Assembly (NCBI RefSeq): GCF_001046635.1
Contig: NZ_KQ130454.1
Span: 317,501-381,500 of the forward strand
DNA from: Novosphingobium barchaimii LL02
GTDB taxonomy: Bacteria > Pseudomonadota > Alphaproteobacteria > Sphingomonadales > Sphingomonadaceae
Length of the DNA stretch: 64,000 nucleotides
Reading direction: 5' to 3'
Made by a program: the position numbers and the translations under genes. Under the pieces are notes generated by a model that was not told the origin of the DNA, searched no databases, and worked only from the letters and a program-made list of their open reading frames with translations. The number at the start of each line of letters is the position of its first letter. The stretch's first letter is position 1. Below are positions 17,328 through 25,123 of the stretch, piece by piece.

Positions 17328-18340
17328 CGCTTCGCCTCGCGAACCGGTACCTGGACGTTACACACGTCGACGCCGCCTGCGGGCCGGATGTAGAAATCGT
17401 CTTTCCGGTTCGCCCGCTTGAAGGCGTAGGCTGCAAAGCTGGAGCTACCGGTGGAAAGGTACTCGTAGGCCGGCAGCCCCGGAACCTCGTCGCCCATCCT
17501 TACCGAGACGATCGGCGTGCGCTCCTGCGCCGTTTCGTAAAAGCCCAGCGCTCCCGTCCCGCGTGGTAGCGAGGAGAGGTTCTCCATCCCCGCGATGATC
17601 CGCCCGACCAGCGCTATGTTGCGGTCGAGCTGGCGCGGCGCCTGTCCGATCACGGTATAGAGTTCCGCGCCAGTGCCGGTGTCCGGCGAAACGTTGCGGC
17701 CCACGCCGACCATGCCGTAGCAGTGGACGGGCCAGACATCGGTTCGGACAACCGCATCGCCGCCCTTTTCCTGCGACTGCAGCCCGATGGGCCAACCCTC
17801 CAGGATGCCTGTCCCCGGCGCATAGTCATCATTGCCCGGCGCCACGGCAAGAAAGCGCTGAAGGCGGCCTTCCGGCGACAGGATATAGCCTGCACTGCCC
17901 TCCTTTTCCGGCGGTTCGAAAGCAGCGCCATAATGCGCGGCGTAGTCCTGCTCCCGGCTGGCGCTGAGCCCTTGCGGCAGCGCCTTTGCCTTGCCCGGCG
18001 TCTCTCCATCGGGGTCGCCCCACTGCACGACGTAATTGTCCTGAACGCGCACCACGGCGATCCCGTCGAACCAGCGCGCGGCTACAAGCTTGCGGATGTT
18101 CCCGGTCCACCCTTGCAAGAACGGCGCCGGCATCAACTGGATCACCACCCGCCGGGCGCGCCCCTTCGCGTCCGGGGCAAGATCCATCACCATGAGGTCC
18201 GCCGGCGCGATGCGCGACCAGTCAGCCTGCGGCGCCGCCGCGACGATATCGCCCGGCGTCAACGGCTTGGGTGGATCTGCCGCCGCCAGGGGTGAGGTAA
18301 AAAGGCCGGCAAAGGCCAGGCTGGAAAGAAATATGCGCAT
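17324..18340 (-). CDS. Secreted cyclophilin-type peptidyl-prolyl isomerase
   Basis: 338-residue protein with a signal peptide (MRIFLSSLAFAGLFTSPLAA) and so periplasmic. A cyclophilin-like domain begins near residue 55 (VVIQLMPAPFLQGWTGNIRK) and includes VVRVQDNYVVQWGDPDG, with a long insertion before the later FYETAQERTPIVSVRMGD strands. Likely assists folding of envelope proteins; several catalytic residues of classical cyclophilins are not obvious, so activity is uncertain. It is 78 nt from the tRNA-Ser gene on the opposite strand. Confidence 0.82.
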   Translation of the reverse strand: MRIFLSSLAFAGLFTSPLAAADPPKPLTPGDIVAAAPQADWSRIAPADLMVMDLAPDAKGRARRVVIQLMPAPFLQGWTGNIRKLVAARWFDGIAVVRVQDNYVVQWGDPDGETPGKAKALPQGLSASREQDYAAHYGAAFEPPEKEGSAGYILSPEGRLQRFLAVAPGNDDYAPGTGILEGWPIGLQSQEKGGDAVVRTDVWPVHCYGMVGVGRNVSPDTGTGAELYTVIGQAPRQLDRNIALVGRIIAGMENLSSLPRGTGALGFYETAQERTPIVSVRMGDEVPGLPAYEYLSTGSSSFAAYAFKRANRKDDFYIRPAGGVDVCNVQVPVREAKR

Positions 18341-18418
18341 TGGCCCCTCATGCCACCCTCACACCGCTTGCGAAACCCCGCAGCCCACGCTAGGGGCCAG
18401 CGCCTATCCAGTGCATGC

Positions 18419-18509
18419 GGAGCGGTGGCCGAGTGGTCGAAGGCGCTCGCCTGGAAAGTGAGTATACGCCAAAAGCGTATCGAGGGTTCGAATCCCTCCC
18501 GCTCCGCCA
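18419..18509 (+). tRNA. tRNA-Ser (anticodon GGA)
   Basis: 91-nt tRNA with encoded CCA. The acceptor pairs GGAGCGG with CCGCTCC and the discriminator is G. The anticodon arm is CTCGC-CTGGAAA-GTGAG, giving anticodon GGA, which reads UCC and UCU. A long variable arm (TACGC...GCGTA) is as expected for a serine tRNA, and the T-arm contains GGTTCGAATCC. No duplicated 3' end or integrase was seen nearby, so it is not visibly used as an attachment site. Confidence 0.97.
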
Positions 18510-18689
18510 GCAGGTTACCTGCAATCAGCCCGAGCCCGATCTGCCGGGTGCCGCGCATTCCGCAAACCAACTCTCACCAGCTTCAAAGCGATTGTTGCAT
18601 TGCAGCAACATTCGCAAAAAGCTGGATACTCCCCGCCTTGCAATTCTGTAATCATGCCGCCTTCGCCACCGATAAGGGGGGTATACGGC

Positions 18690-18992
18690 ATGAAAGCACC
18701 TGTTTTACTGAAACTCGTTTCGGACAAGGCTTTTGCGAACGAGCGCGTCAGGATCGACGGTACGGAATTTCAACGCTGCACGTTCGAGAACTGCATCCTC
18801 ACTTATACCGGCGCTGGACGCTTCATTCTGCATGATTGCGACGGTGCAGACGGCGCGGTTGAATTCGAAGGACCCGCCGCAAGCACTCTTCATGCGCTGC
18901 AAAGCGCCTATGCCGATGGCATGGACGGTTGGGTTGAGGGCATTTTCGCCAGCATCCGAAACCTGAAGCCGGATATCCGGGCAGGCAGCTAA
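18690..18992 (+). CDS. Small conserved hypothetical protein
   Basis: 100 residues, no signal peptide or membrane segment. The N-terminal half (ERVRIDGTEFQRCTFENC) alternates in a way that recalls one or two turns of a pentapeptide-repeat helix (FQRCT-FENCI), followed by an acidic stretch and a helical C-terminus. AAGGGGG lies 10 nt before the ATG at 18690, which fixes the start; the open frame extends to 18600 without a better site. I do not recognise a function. It stands alone between tRNA-Ser and infC. Confidence 0.7.
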   Translation: MKAPVLLKLVSDKAFANERVRIDGTEFQRCTFENCILTYTGAGRFILHDCDGADGAVEFEGPAASTLHALQSAYADGMDGWVEGIFASIRNLKPDIRAGS

Positions 18993-19227
18993 CCGAAAAA
19001 CGTCGCTGTGGCCGTGCTGCACGAACGATTGGTTTTGCTCTTCGCGACGAAAAATGCCGCCAACCCATTCAAAAATGGGCCTTGCAGCCCTATATGGACC
19101 ATGTGGCCGATACGTCGGTCCGGGGCCCATATCCGTTAGTGCGATTTCCCGCTTTGCGTAGCGCTGCGAATCGCATTAATGACGCCCAAATCCGATCACA
19201 CGGCAATAACGATTCAGGAGAACGTCT

Positions 19228-19770
19228 ATAGCACCCCCTCCCCGGCGTATGATGACGCCACCGGTCAAGAGTGGACCGCGGTTCAATAACATGATCCAGT
19301 CGGACAAGGTCCGGGTTATCGACCATGAAGGCGAAAACCTCGGCGTCATGTACACGCGCGAAGCGATCGAACAGGCGAACGGCGTAGGCCTCGACCTGGT
19401 CGAAGTCTCGCCCAATGCCGATCCGCCGGTGTGCAAGTTCCTCGATGTTGGCAAGTACCGGTATGAGGCCCAGAAAAAGGCCAATGCCGCGCGCAAGACC
19501 CAGAAGACGCAGGAGATCAAAGAGATCAAGATGCGTCCTAACATCGACGACCACGACTATGACGTGAAGATGCGCAACATCCATCGCTTCATCGAAGACG
19601 GCGACAAGGTGAAGGTCACCCTGCGCTTCCGTGGCCGCGAACTTTCGCACCAGCAGCTGGGCATGGACCTGCTGCGCCGCGTCCAGACCGACTGCGAGGA
19701 GATAGCCAAGATCGAGGCTTATCCCCGTATGGAAGGTCGCCAGATGCTGATGGTGCTCTCGCCCAAATAA
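19228..19770 (+). CDS. infC: Translation initiation factor IF-3 (probable ATA start)
   Basis: IF-3 binds the 30S subunit, blocks premature 50S joining and checks the start codon. N- and C-terminal domains are clear: [40 protein letters not shown], then [20 protein letters not shown] and [15 protein letters not shown]. From ATG 19249 the protein has 173 residues. However, the strong ribosome site AGGAG at 19216-19220 is 7 nt before an in-frame ATA at 19228, which would give 180 residues, while ATG 19249 has no ribosome site. Non-standard starts in infC allow autoregulation in other bacteria. Stand-alone gene with a terminator after it. Confidence 0.9.
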   Translation: MAPPPRRMMTPPVKSGPRFNNMIQSDKVRVIDHEGENLGVMYTREAIEQANGVGLDLVEVSPNADPPVCKFLDVGKYRYEAQKKANAARKTQKTQEIKEIKMRPNIDDHDYDVKMRNIHRFIEDGDKVKVTLRFRGRELSHQQLGMDLLRRVQTDCEEIAKIEAYPRMEGRQMLMVLSPK

Positions 19771-19799
19771 GGCGAGGCCCCGGATCATGACGGGACACG

Positions 19800-19829
19800 A
19801 AGGGCGCGGCCGTTGGTCGCGCCCTTTCT
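19800..19829 (+). terminator. Rho-independent terminator after infC
   Basis: Inverted repeat AAGGGCGCG...CGCGCCCTT with a 9-nt loop, followed by TCTCGTTCG. It starts 29 nt past the infC stop codon. The short T-tract is weak but normal for a GC-rich genome. Confidence 0.75.
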
Positions 19830-19859
19830 CGTTCGATTGGCTTGGGGCTGAAACCCGCC

Positions 19860-20339
19860 TTACGGTGACAAGTCGGCTGGACCGCGGCGCAAGCGCATTT
19901 TGACAGGCGGGTCGGTCTTGCCCCTCTCTTCGAGCAGGACGAGGGCGTCGTTGCCATCGCTCACCAGTGCTGCCGCACCGCTAGGCTGGATCAGTTGGAT
20001 CGCGCAGACCCTCTGGTCCGCATCCGCACGCCCTCGTGGAAGGCCGCCCCGGGTAGCAAGCGCGGCAAACTCCTGACGCAGCACCTGCCGGCTTACCTGG
20101 CCGAAATCGCGCGAGACGACATAGGCGATCTTCGTGCGCGTCATGCCGGATATCACCGTCACTGTCGCCCTTTCGACCAAGACGCCTTCGCCCCTGCGCC
20201 TTGCATCCACCCACTCGCCCAAGAAATCGCTGATCCGGCAAACCGGGCCCGGCACCGGCCTGGTATCCGCATCCGAACACCCCGCCAGCCCCAGCAACCC
20301 TACAACGAAAAGCAGGGCGGGACGCCGCACGCCGCTCAT
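19860..20339 (-). CDS. Hypothetical lipoprotein
   Basis: 159 residues with a lipoprotein signal: MSGVRRPALLFVVGLLGLAG followed by the lipobox cysteine. The mature part has two cysteines (VCRIS and RVCAIQ) that may form a disulfide, and basic and acidic stretches but no recognised domain. Start chosen as ATG 20339 because the signal peptide begins there and it overlaps the stop of the upstream small frame by ATGA. Family unknown; probably anchored to the inner leaflet of the outer membrane. Confidence 0.65.
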   Translation of the reverse strand: MSGVRRPALLFVVGLLGLAGCSDADTRPVPGPVCRISDFLGEWVDARRRGEGVLVERATVTVISGMTRTKIAYVVSRDFGQVSRQVLRQEFAALATRGGLPRGRADADQRVCAIQLIQPSGAAALVSDGNDALVLLEERGKTDPPVKMRLRRGPADLSP

Positions 20340-20572
20340 GCCCGGGCAGGCCGCAGCATTCGGCAACCGGCCCGCATGATCGGCTCAAAAAGATGGGAGC
20401 AGGGCTTGACCATGATGTCCTGCCGCCTGTCGGTCGCCGCTGCCAGACTATGCGCGTCGTAGAACATCGCATGGAATCCCTTCACGCGGACGACGGCATC
20501 ATCCGGGAACATCTTATCGTCATGATCATGCAAATCGAACGGGACACCCGCCGCAGTGATCCGCCGAGCCAA
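20336..20572 (-). CDS. Small hypothetical ORF (uncertain)
   Basis: 78 codons beginning with TTG directly after an in-frame stop (TGAAAGTTG), ending in an ATGA overlap with the lipoprotein gene. The composition (HDHDDKMFPDDAVVRVKG, then FHAMFYDAHSL) looks more protein-like than the other frames here, but no domain is recognised and the TTG start has no good ribosome site. It could be a short leader gene coupled to the lipoprotein or the remnant of a larger gene. Confidence 0.3.
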   Translation of the reverse strand: MARRITAAGVPFDLHDHDDKMFPDDAVVRVKGFHAMFYDAHSLAAATDRRQDIMVKPCSHLFEPIMRAGCRMLRPARA

Positions 20573-20767
20573 CTTTCAGTCGATGTCAAGAACCCCTGAT
20601 CGGAAGATATGAACTACCGATCTATTGGATTTAGTAGTCGCTATCGATCAACCAAGTCAACCAAGTTAACGACAGCGCTCGCGGCCTGGAACTCTGGCAC
20701 AATTGTCTAAAATATCTCGGAAATTCAAGCACCGTATTAAGACGCGTCTTGAATGGAGCGAGCGTTA

Positions 20768-20857
20768 AGAGACCGTTTGAGAATGGGCTCTGCCCATCCT
20801 GCCGCACCAGCCCACTTTCAAAATGCGCTCTTCTGCGCATTTTCAAACGGTCTCTCA
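20768..20857. repeat. Palindromic repeat family B, copy 1
   Basis: A 90-nt element whose ends pair over about 18 bp (AAGAGACCGTTTGAGAATG with CATTTTCAAACGGTCTCT). Near its right end is a second hairpin, AAAATGCGC-TCTT-CTGCGCATTTT. Read on the minus strand it begins exactly with the TGA stop codon of the J-domain gene. It closely matches copy 2 at 61883-61972 over the first 41 nt without a mismatch. Probably acts as a terminator. Confidence 0.85.
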
Positions 20858-21388
20858 GCCCTTCCACTCGCGGCGATCTTCGGCCGCGCGCAGGACTTCA
20901 TAGGCGACCTGATATATCTGGAAAGCCTTGGCGGCTTCCGCATCGCCCGGACGCACATCGGGGTGAACTTCCTTGGCGCGGCTGCGCCAGGCCTTCTTCA
21001 CCGCATCGAAGTCCGCATCGGGGTCCAGCCCCAGCGCTTCGAGGGCGCGCAGTTCATCGCCGCTGCGAGAGCCGTCGCCCGAGCCGGTCCAGCCGTAATG
21101 CGCCGTTTCCTTGAAACCGGAGAAATCCGAACGCTCCTGCGCCTCGCGCATGGCCGCTTCCTCGGCGTCAAGGCCGGCGAAATAGTCCCATCCCGAATTG
21201 TATTCGGCGGCGTGCTTCTGGCAGAAGTACCAGCGGTCGGGATTGTTCGGGCTCTTTGGCGCGGGGCAGTTGCCCGGATCGTTGCACCCGTGCCGATCGC
21301 ACAGACGCACCTGCGCCGCATCGCGCGAACTGCCATAGCCGCGCCAGCGAGGGAATCCCCAGTCGGATGATCGACGTACGCGGCTCAT
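20855..21388 (-). CDS. J-domain protein with Cys/His-rich N-terminus
   Basis: 177 residues. A C-terminal J domain (about residues 110-177) has the HPD motif in AKEVHPDVRPGD and the DAVKKAWRSRA helix; J domains stimulate DnaK-type Hsp70. The N-terminal half contains Cys30, His33, Cys35, Cys41, Cys56 and His59, spaced like a small zinc site, in RLCDRHGCNDPGNC and WYFCQKHA. Start chosen as ATG 21388 (MSRVRR). The stop codon at 20855-20857 is the first triplet of repeat B, so the real C-terminus may have been set by the repeat. Client unknown. Confidence 0.85.
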   Translation of the reverse strand: MSRVRRSSDWGFPRWRGYGSSRDAAQVRLCDRHGCNDPGNCPAPKSPNNPDRWYFCQKHAAEYNSGWDYFAGLDAEEAAMREAQERSDFSGFKETAHYGWTGSGDGSRSGDELRALEALGLDPDADFDAVKKAWRSRAKEVHPDVRPGDAEAAKAFQIYQVAYEVLRAAEDRREWKG

Positions 21389-21471
21389 CCGGGGGGCGAT
21401 AAGCCGCGACTCGACGGCGATGCAACCCCTGCCCACCATTTCGGGGCGAAATCAGCGCCGCGCGGGCAAGT

Positions 21472-21509
21472 TTCGGGCCCGAAAAGCAGTAACCGCCCTT
21501 CGGGCCCGA
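21472..21509 (-). terminator. Terminator downstream of pal
   Basis: On the minus strand two TCGGGCCCGAA motifs, each self-complementary, pair with each other across a loop of about 16 nt, 29 nt past the pal stop codon. This would end the tol-pal transcript. The neighbouring T-run is weak. Confidence 0.5.
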
Positions 21510-21538
21510 TGTGCATCAATTGTTCAGCCAGTGCCCGA

Positions 21539-22078
21539 TCAGTCAATCGTGACGGTCACGGCGCGGCGATTCTGCGCCCACGACTGCTCGTCGGAACCCA
21601 GCGCGATCGGGCGCTCCTTGCCGAAGCTGACAGTCGAGAGACGCGCAGGGTTCACGCCCAGGCTGATGAGGTAGTTCTTGGCGGAATTGGCCCTGCGTTC
21701 GCCCAGTGCAAGGTTGTACTCACGGGTGCCGCGCTCGTCCGCGTGACCTTCGATGGTGGCGCGCTTGGACGGATACTGCATCAGCCACTGCGCCTGCTTG
21801 GACAGCGCCTGCTGGTCTTCGGGATCGACGTCGGACTTGTCGAGCGCGAAGTAGATCGTGTCCGAACCCATCATCTTCGCGACGAAGTCAGCCTGGCTGC
21901 CTGCCATCGCGCCCATCGAAGAATTGTCGGAACCGTTCGACGAGGTGGCCGGGCCCGGCTCGGGCGGAAGCTGCGCAGGGGCTTTCTTGCCGCAAGCCGA
22001 GAGTGCCAGCGCACCGGCGACGACGATAGCCACGGTTCCGGTGCGGTTCATCCGGGCAAACGTGAGAATGGAAGGCAT
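21539..22078 (-). CDS. pal: Peptidoglycan-associated lipoprotein Pal
   Basis: Outer-membrane lipoprotein that holds peptidoglycan and works with TolB in envelope constriction. 179 residues: lipoprotein signal ending ALALSACGKK, a low-complexity linker, then an OmpA-like domain with IYFALDKSDVDPEDQ and the peptidoglycan-binding segment EGHADERGTREYNLALGERR. Start chosen at ATG 22078 with GGAGACCG upstream; a longer frame exists. Last gene of the ybgC-tolQRAB-pal set, 139 nt after tolB, so it may also have its own promoter. Confidence 0.95.
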   Translation of the reverse strand: MPSILTFARMNRTGTVAIVVAGALALSACGKKAPAQLPPEPGPATSSNGSDNSSMGAMAGSQADFVAKMMGSDTIYFALDKSDVDPEDQQALSKQAQWLMQYPSKRATIEGHADERGTREYNLALGERRANSAKNYLISLGVNPARLSTVSFGKERPIALGSDEQSWAQNRRAVTVTID

Positions 22079-22217
22079 CAGGCGGTCTCCTATGCTGCTC
22101 AGCCCCGTAGAATGGCCGGCATGGTCTGTAGTTCCGTTCAATATTTAACACAGTTATCCTGAACGGGCGCCAACGAATCCCGAAAGCCTCGCCGACGCCG
22201 GTTCGAAACCTGCGCGA

Positions 22218-23618
22218 TCAGGGGCGAACGGGGCCCCAGGCCGGGTCCGAAGCACCGACCGGCGTGGGCAGCTTGCGCTCGTTACGGCCCGTCAGGTCGA
22301 CCTGCCAGATCCCCGCGACGCCGGTGCTCTTGGTCGTGCGGAAGAACTGCACGATGCGCCCGTTCGGCGACCAGGTAGGCGCCTCGTCCTGCCACGAATC
22401 GGTGAGGTGGCGCATGCCGCCGCCGCTCGGGCTCATTACGGCCACGCGCAGGTTACCCGCGATGTGGGTGAAGGCGATCTGGTCGCCGCGTGGGCTCCAT
22501 TCCGGCGTGGCCGCGCGGCCGCCGAAGAAGCTGATGCGCTTCTGGCCGGAACCGTCCGCTGCCATCACATAGATCTGCTGGCTGCCCGAACGGTCGCTTT
22601 CGAACACGATCTGGCGCCCATCGGGCGAATAGCTGCCGCCGATGTTGATGCCCGGCCCGTTGGTCAGTCGCTGCGGAGTGCCGCCGCCGGCCGAGGAAAT
22701 GCGGTAAATGTCGGTCGTGCCGCTCTTGGCCATCGAATAGAGCACCCACTTGCCATCAGGCGACCAGCGCGGAGCCAGCGTGGGGTTGCCGGTGCGCGCG
22801 ATCAGGGTCTGGCGATCGGTCGCAAGATCATAGGAATAGATGCTCGGCTGCCCGTTGAGATAGGACAGATAGAGAATCTTCGAATAGTCCGGCGAATAGC
22901 GCGGGGTCAGCGCCATGGCCTGGCCGCTGGTCAGGTAGCGGTGATTGGCACCGTCAGAATCCATGATCGCCAGCCGCTTCATGCGGTGATCCTTGGGGCC
23001 GGTCTCGGCAATATAGGCGATCTTGGAATCGAAGAACGGGCTTTCGCCGGACAGGCGCGAATAGACCATGTCGGCGCACTTGTGCGCGGCGCGGCGCCAG
23101 TCGGACGGCGGAACCTGCCAGCCGCCCTTCACGAGCTGCTGCTTGAGGCGCACGTCGTAGAGATAGCAGCCCACGGTGATCGTGCCATCGCCGCCGGCGC
23201 GCACGAAACCCTGTACCAGCATGTCGGCACTGCGCGAGGCCCAGGTGCCGTAATCGGGCGCCTGGATCTGGGCATAGGCAGGCTGCGGCAGTCCGTCCGG
23301 GCCGGATGGCTTGAACAGGCCGTTGTTCTTGAGATCGCCGGCAACCACCTGCGACAACGCACGCCCGAGCGCCGCGGTGGAGCCGGCATTGGTGCGCGTG
23401 GGCACGTCGGCATCGGTTGCGAACGAGGTGATGGCGATGCCGAGGTCCTGCCACTCGCTGTCGTCCGACACGGTGACTTCGAGGCCGCCGTCGCCCTCTG
23501 CCGGGGGCACCGCAACCGGCACTGCAACCGGGACGGCCGCCTGGGCAAAGGCGGTCCCGGTTCCTGCCAGCGAACTCGAAAGCATCAGTCCCAAAGCGAG
23601 GATATGGGTTATCTTCAT
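22218..23618 (-). CDS. tolB: Tol-Pal system protein TolB
   Basis: Periplasmic protein of 466 residues: signal peptide, an unusual VPVAVPVAVPP-rich spacer after the cleavage site, an N-terminal alpha/beta domain (residues about 50-190), and a six-bladed WD40-like propeller built from repeats such as PRYSPDYSKILYLS, PRWSPDGKWVLYS and GSYSPDGRQIVFES. It shuttles between Pal and TolA. Its ATG overlaps the tolA stop by ATGA. Confidence 0.95.
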   Translation of the reverse strand: MKITHILALGLMLSSSLAGTGTAFAQAAVPVAVPVAVPPAEGDGGLEVTVSDDSEWQDLGIAITSFATDADVPTRTNAGSTAALGRALSQVVAGDLKNNGLFKPSGPDGLPQPAYAQIQAPDYGTWASRSADMLVQGFVRAGGDGTITVGCYLYDVRLKQQLVKGGWQVPPSDWRRAAHKCADMVYSRLSGESPFFDSKIAYIAETGPKDHRMKRLAIMDSDGANHRYLTSGQAMALTPRYSPDYSKILYLSYLNGQPSIYSYDLATDRQTLIARTGNPTLAPRWSPDGKWVLYSMAKSGTTDIYRISSAGGGTPQRLTNGPGINIGGSYSPDGRQIVFESDRSGSQQIYVMAADGSGQKRISFFGGRAATPEWSPRGDQIAFTHIAGNLRVAVMSPSGGGMRHLTDSWQDEAPTWSPNGRIVQFFRTTKSTGVAGIWQVDLTGRNERKLPTPVGASDPAWGPVRP

Positions 23619-24652
23619 TGCGATAGCCTTCTGTCAAAGTTGGTCGTCACGACCTTCCAGCCTTCGTAAAGGTCATCGGGCAGATTGAACGGCGCGGCAA
23701 GCTTCACCGCGCGGATGGCCTGTTCCTGATGGCGCGTCACCTGCGCCTGGTTCGCGGCGTTCTGGCCGGTGGTGCTGACAACCTGCGGCTCGCCGGAAAG
23801 GCTGCCATCGCGGGCCAGGCGGAAACGCACCTTGGTGACGAGCAGCTCCACATCAGCACCCTGGGGCGCCTGCCAGTGCGGCTTGAGCTGGCGGCTGATC
23901 GCCGCGCCAAGCGCAGAGCGCGCGGAAGCGCCGATCTGCGATGCGGGCGTGCCGGTCTGCTTGGGTGCGCTGGCGCCGGGAGTGCCAGCCTTGAACGCAT
24001 CGTCGAATGCGCTGCTGCCGGCCTTCTTGGGCGGAGACGCGCTTGTGCTCGAACCTGCGGTACGGCCCGGAGGCGCAGGCTTGGGCTTGGACTTCACGAT
24101 ATCGTCGATCGCGCTCGACTTGCGGGTCGTCGGCGGAGCGGGCTTCCTGGGCGGCGCCTTGGGGGCAGGCTTGGGCGCGGGTTTCGGCGCAGCCTTGGGA
24201 GGTGCCGGCTTGGGTTTGGGTTTCGGCTCAGGCTTGGGCTGCGGCTTGGGAGCAGGCTTCGGCGGCGCCTTGGGGGCGGGCTTGGGCACCGGTTTCGGCT
24301 TGGGCTCAGGCTTGGGCGGCTGAGGCTTTTCCACCACGCGCGGCGCAGGCTCCGGCGCGGCCTTGGGCTCGGGCCGCGGCGCGGGGGCAGGTTCGGCCTC
24401 AGCCTCGGGCGCGGCTTCGGGCGCCGGTTCGCCCAGCTCCGGGCTTTTGTCGGGTGCAGCCTGTGCGTTCGGATTGGGCGAAGTCGAAGTCTTGGCGATC
24501 TCGTCGCTGATCGTCACTTCGATGCGCGGGGGGGGCTTGACCACATCGTTGTGGCGCGGGCTGAACAAAATCGCCCCAAGCACGGCCAGGTGCAACGCGA
24601 TCGCGGCGCCCAGGCCAATGCCTTCATCCTTGCGCAGTCCTTTCGATGCCAT
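23615..24652 (-). CDS. tolA: Tol-Pal system protein TolA
   Basis: 345 residues. An N-terminal membrane anchor (IALHLAVLGAILFS) is followed by a long Pro/Lys/Ala-rich stretch (about residues 60-200, built of PKPxPKPAPK-type units), then a C-terminal domain beginning near 245 (ARSALGAAISRQLKPHW) that should contact TolB and Pal. The proline-rich arm replaces the Ala-rich helix of E. coli TolA and should be extended, spanning the periplasm. Lies 24 nt after tolR. Confidence 0.92.
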   Translation of the reverse strand: MASKGLRKDEGIGLGAAIALHLAVLGAILFSPRHNDVVKPPPRIEVTISDEIAKTSTSPNPNAQAAPDKSPELGEPAPEAAPEAEAEPAPAPRPEPKAAPEPAPRVVEKPQPPKPEPKPKPVPKPAPKAPPKPAPKPQPKPEPKPKPKPAPPKAAPKPAPKPAPKAPPRKPAPPTTRKSSAIDDIVKSKPKPAPPGRTAGSSTSASPPKKAGSSAFDDAFKAGTPGASAPKQTGTPASQIGASARSALGAAISRQLKPHWQAPQGADVELLVTKVRFRLARDGSLSGEPQVVSTTGQNAANQAQVTRHQEQAIRAVKLAAPFNLPDDLYEGWKVVTTNFDRRLSQ

Positions 24653-24676
24653 CAGGTGGACCCTACCGCGCGCGCC

Positions 24677-25123
24677 TTAACCGCCGCTGACATCGGTCAC
24701 CAGAGAGATCGAGGTAAAGCCCGCACGGTTCAGTTCGCCCATGACCTCCATCACCCGGCCATAGTCGAGCGCCTTGTCGGCGCGCAGCGTGACCAGCGGG
24801 GGCTTGCCCTCGGCGTCCTTCGGGGTCGCGGCAAGGCGGTCCGGCAGTTCGCCGGGCGAAAGTTCGTCGGCTTCGTAGAACACCGCGCCGTCGCGGCGCA
24901 GGGTGATCTCGATCTGGCCCTGCTCCTCGCTCATCGCCTTCGCGCGGGTCTCGGGCAGTTCAATGGGCACCGCCGCCTTGAGCAGCGGCGCGGTGACCAT
25001 GAAGATGATCAGCAACACCAGCATCACGTCGACCAGCGGCGTGACGTTGATCTCGGCCATGGGCCCGCGCGAACCACGTCCACGCCTGCGTCCCCGGCCT
25101 CCGCCTGCGAGACCCATTCCCAT
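24677..25123 (-). CDS. tolR: Tol-Pal system protein TolR
   Basis: ExbD/TolR-type proton-channel partner, 148 residues. A Gly/Arg-rich N-terminus (GRGRRRGRGSRG) leads into MAEINVTPLVDVMLVLLIIFMV, where the membrane aspartate needed for proton-driven function is present. The periplasmic domain follows (TLRADKALDYGRVMEVM). Its ATG overlaps the tolQ stop (TGATG). Confidence 0.94.
   Translation of the reverse strand: MGMGLAGGGRGRRRGRGSRGPMAEINVTPLVDVMLVLLIIFMVTAPLLKAAVPIELPETRAKAMSEEQGQIEITLRRDGAVFYEADELSPGELPDRLAATPKDAEGKPPLVTLRADKALDYGRVMEVMGELNRAGFTSISLVTDVSGG

Noticed and set aside
18419-18509. tRNA-Ser as an integration site
   Set aside because: No integrase, no duplicated 3' end and ordinary genes on both sides.
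18340-18510. Promoter readthrough antisense RNA at tRNA-Ser
   Set aside because: No sequence support beyond closeness to a divergent gene.
20631-20867. A 78-codon minus-strand frame over repeat B
   Set aside because: It is mostly translation of the palindrome and has no ribosome site or protein-like composition.
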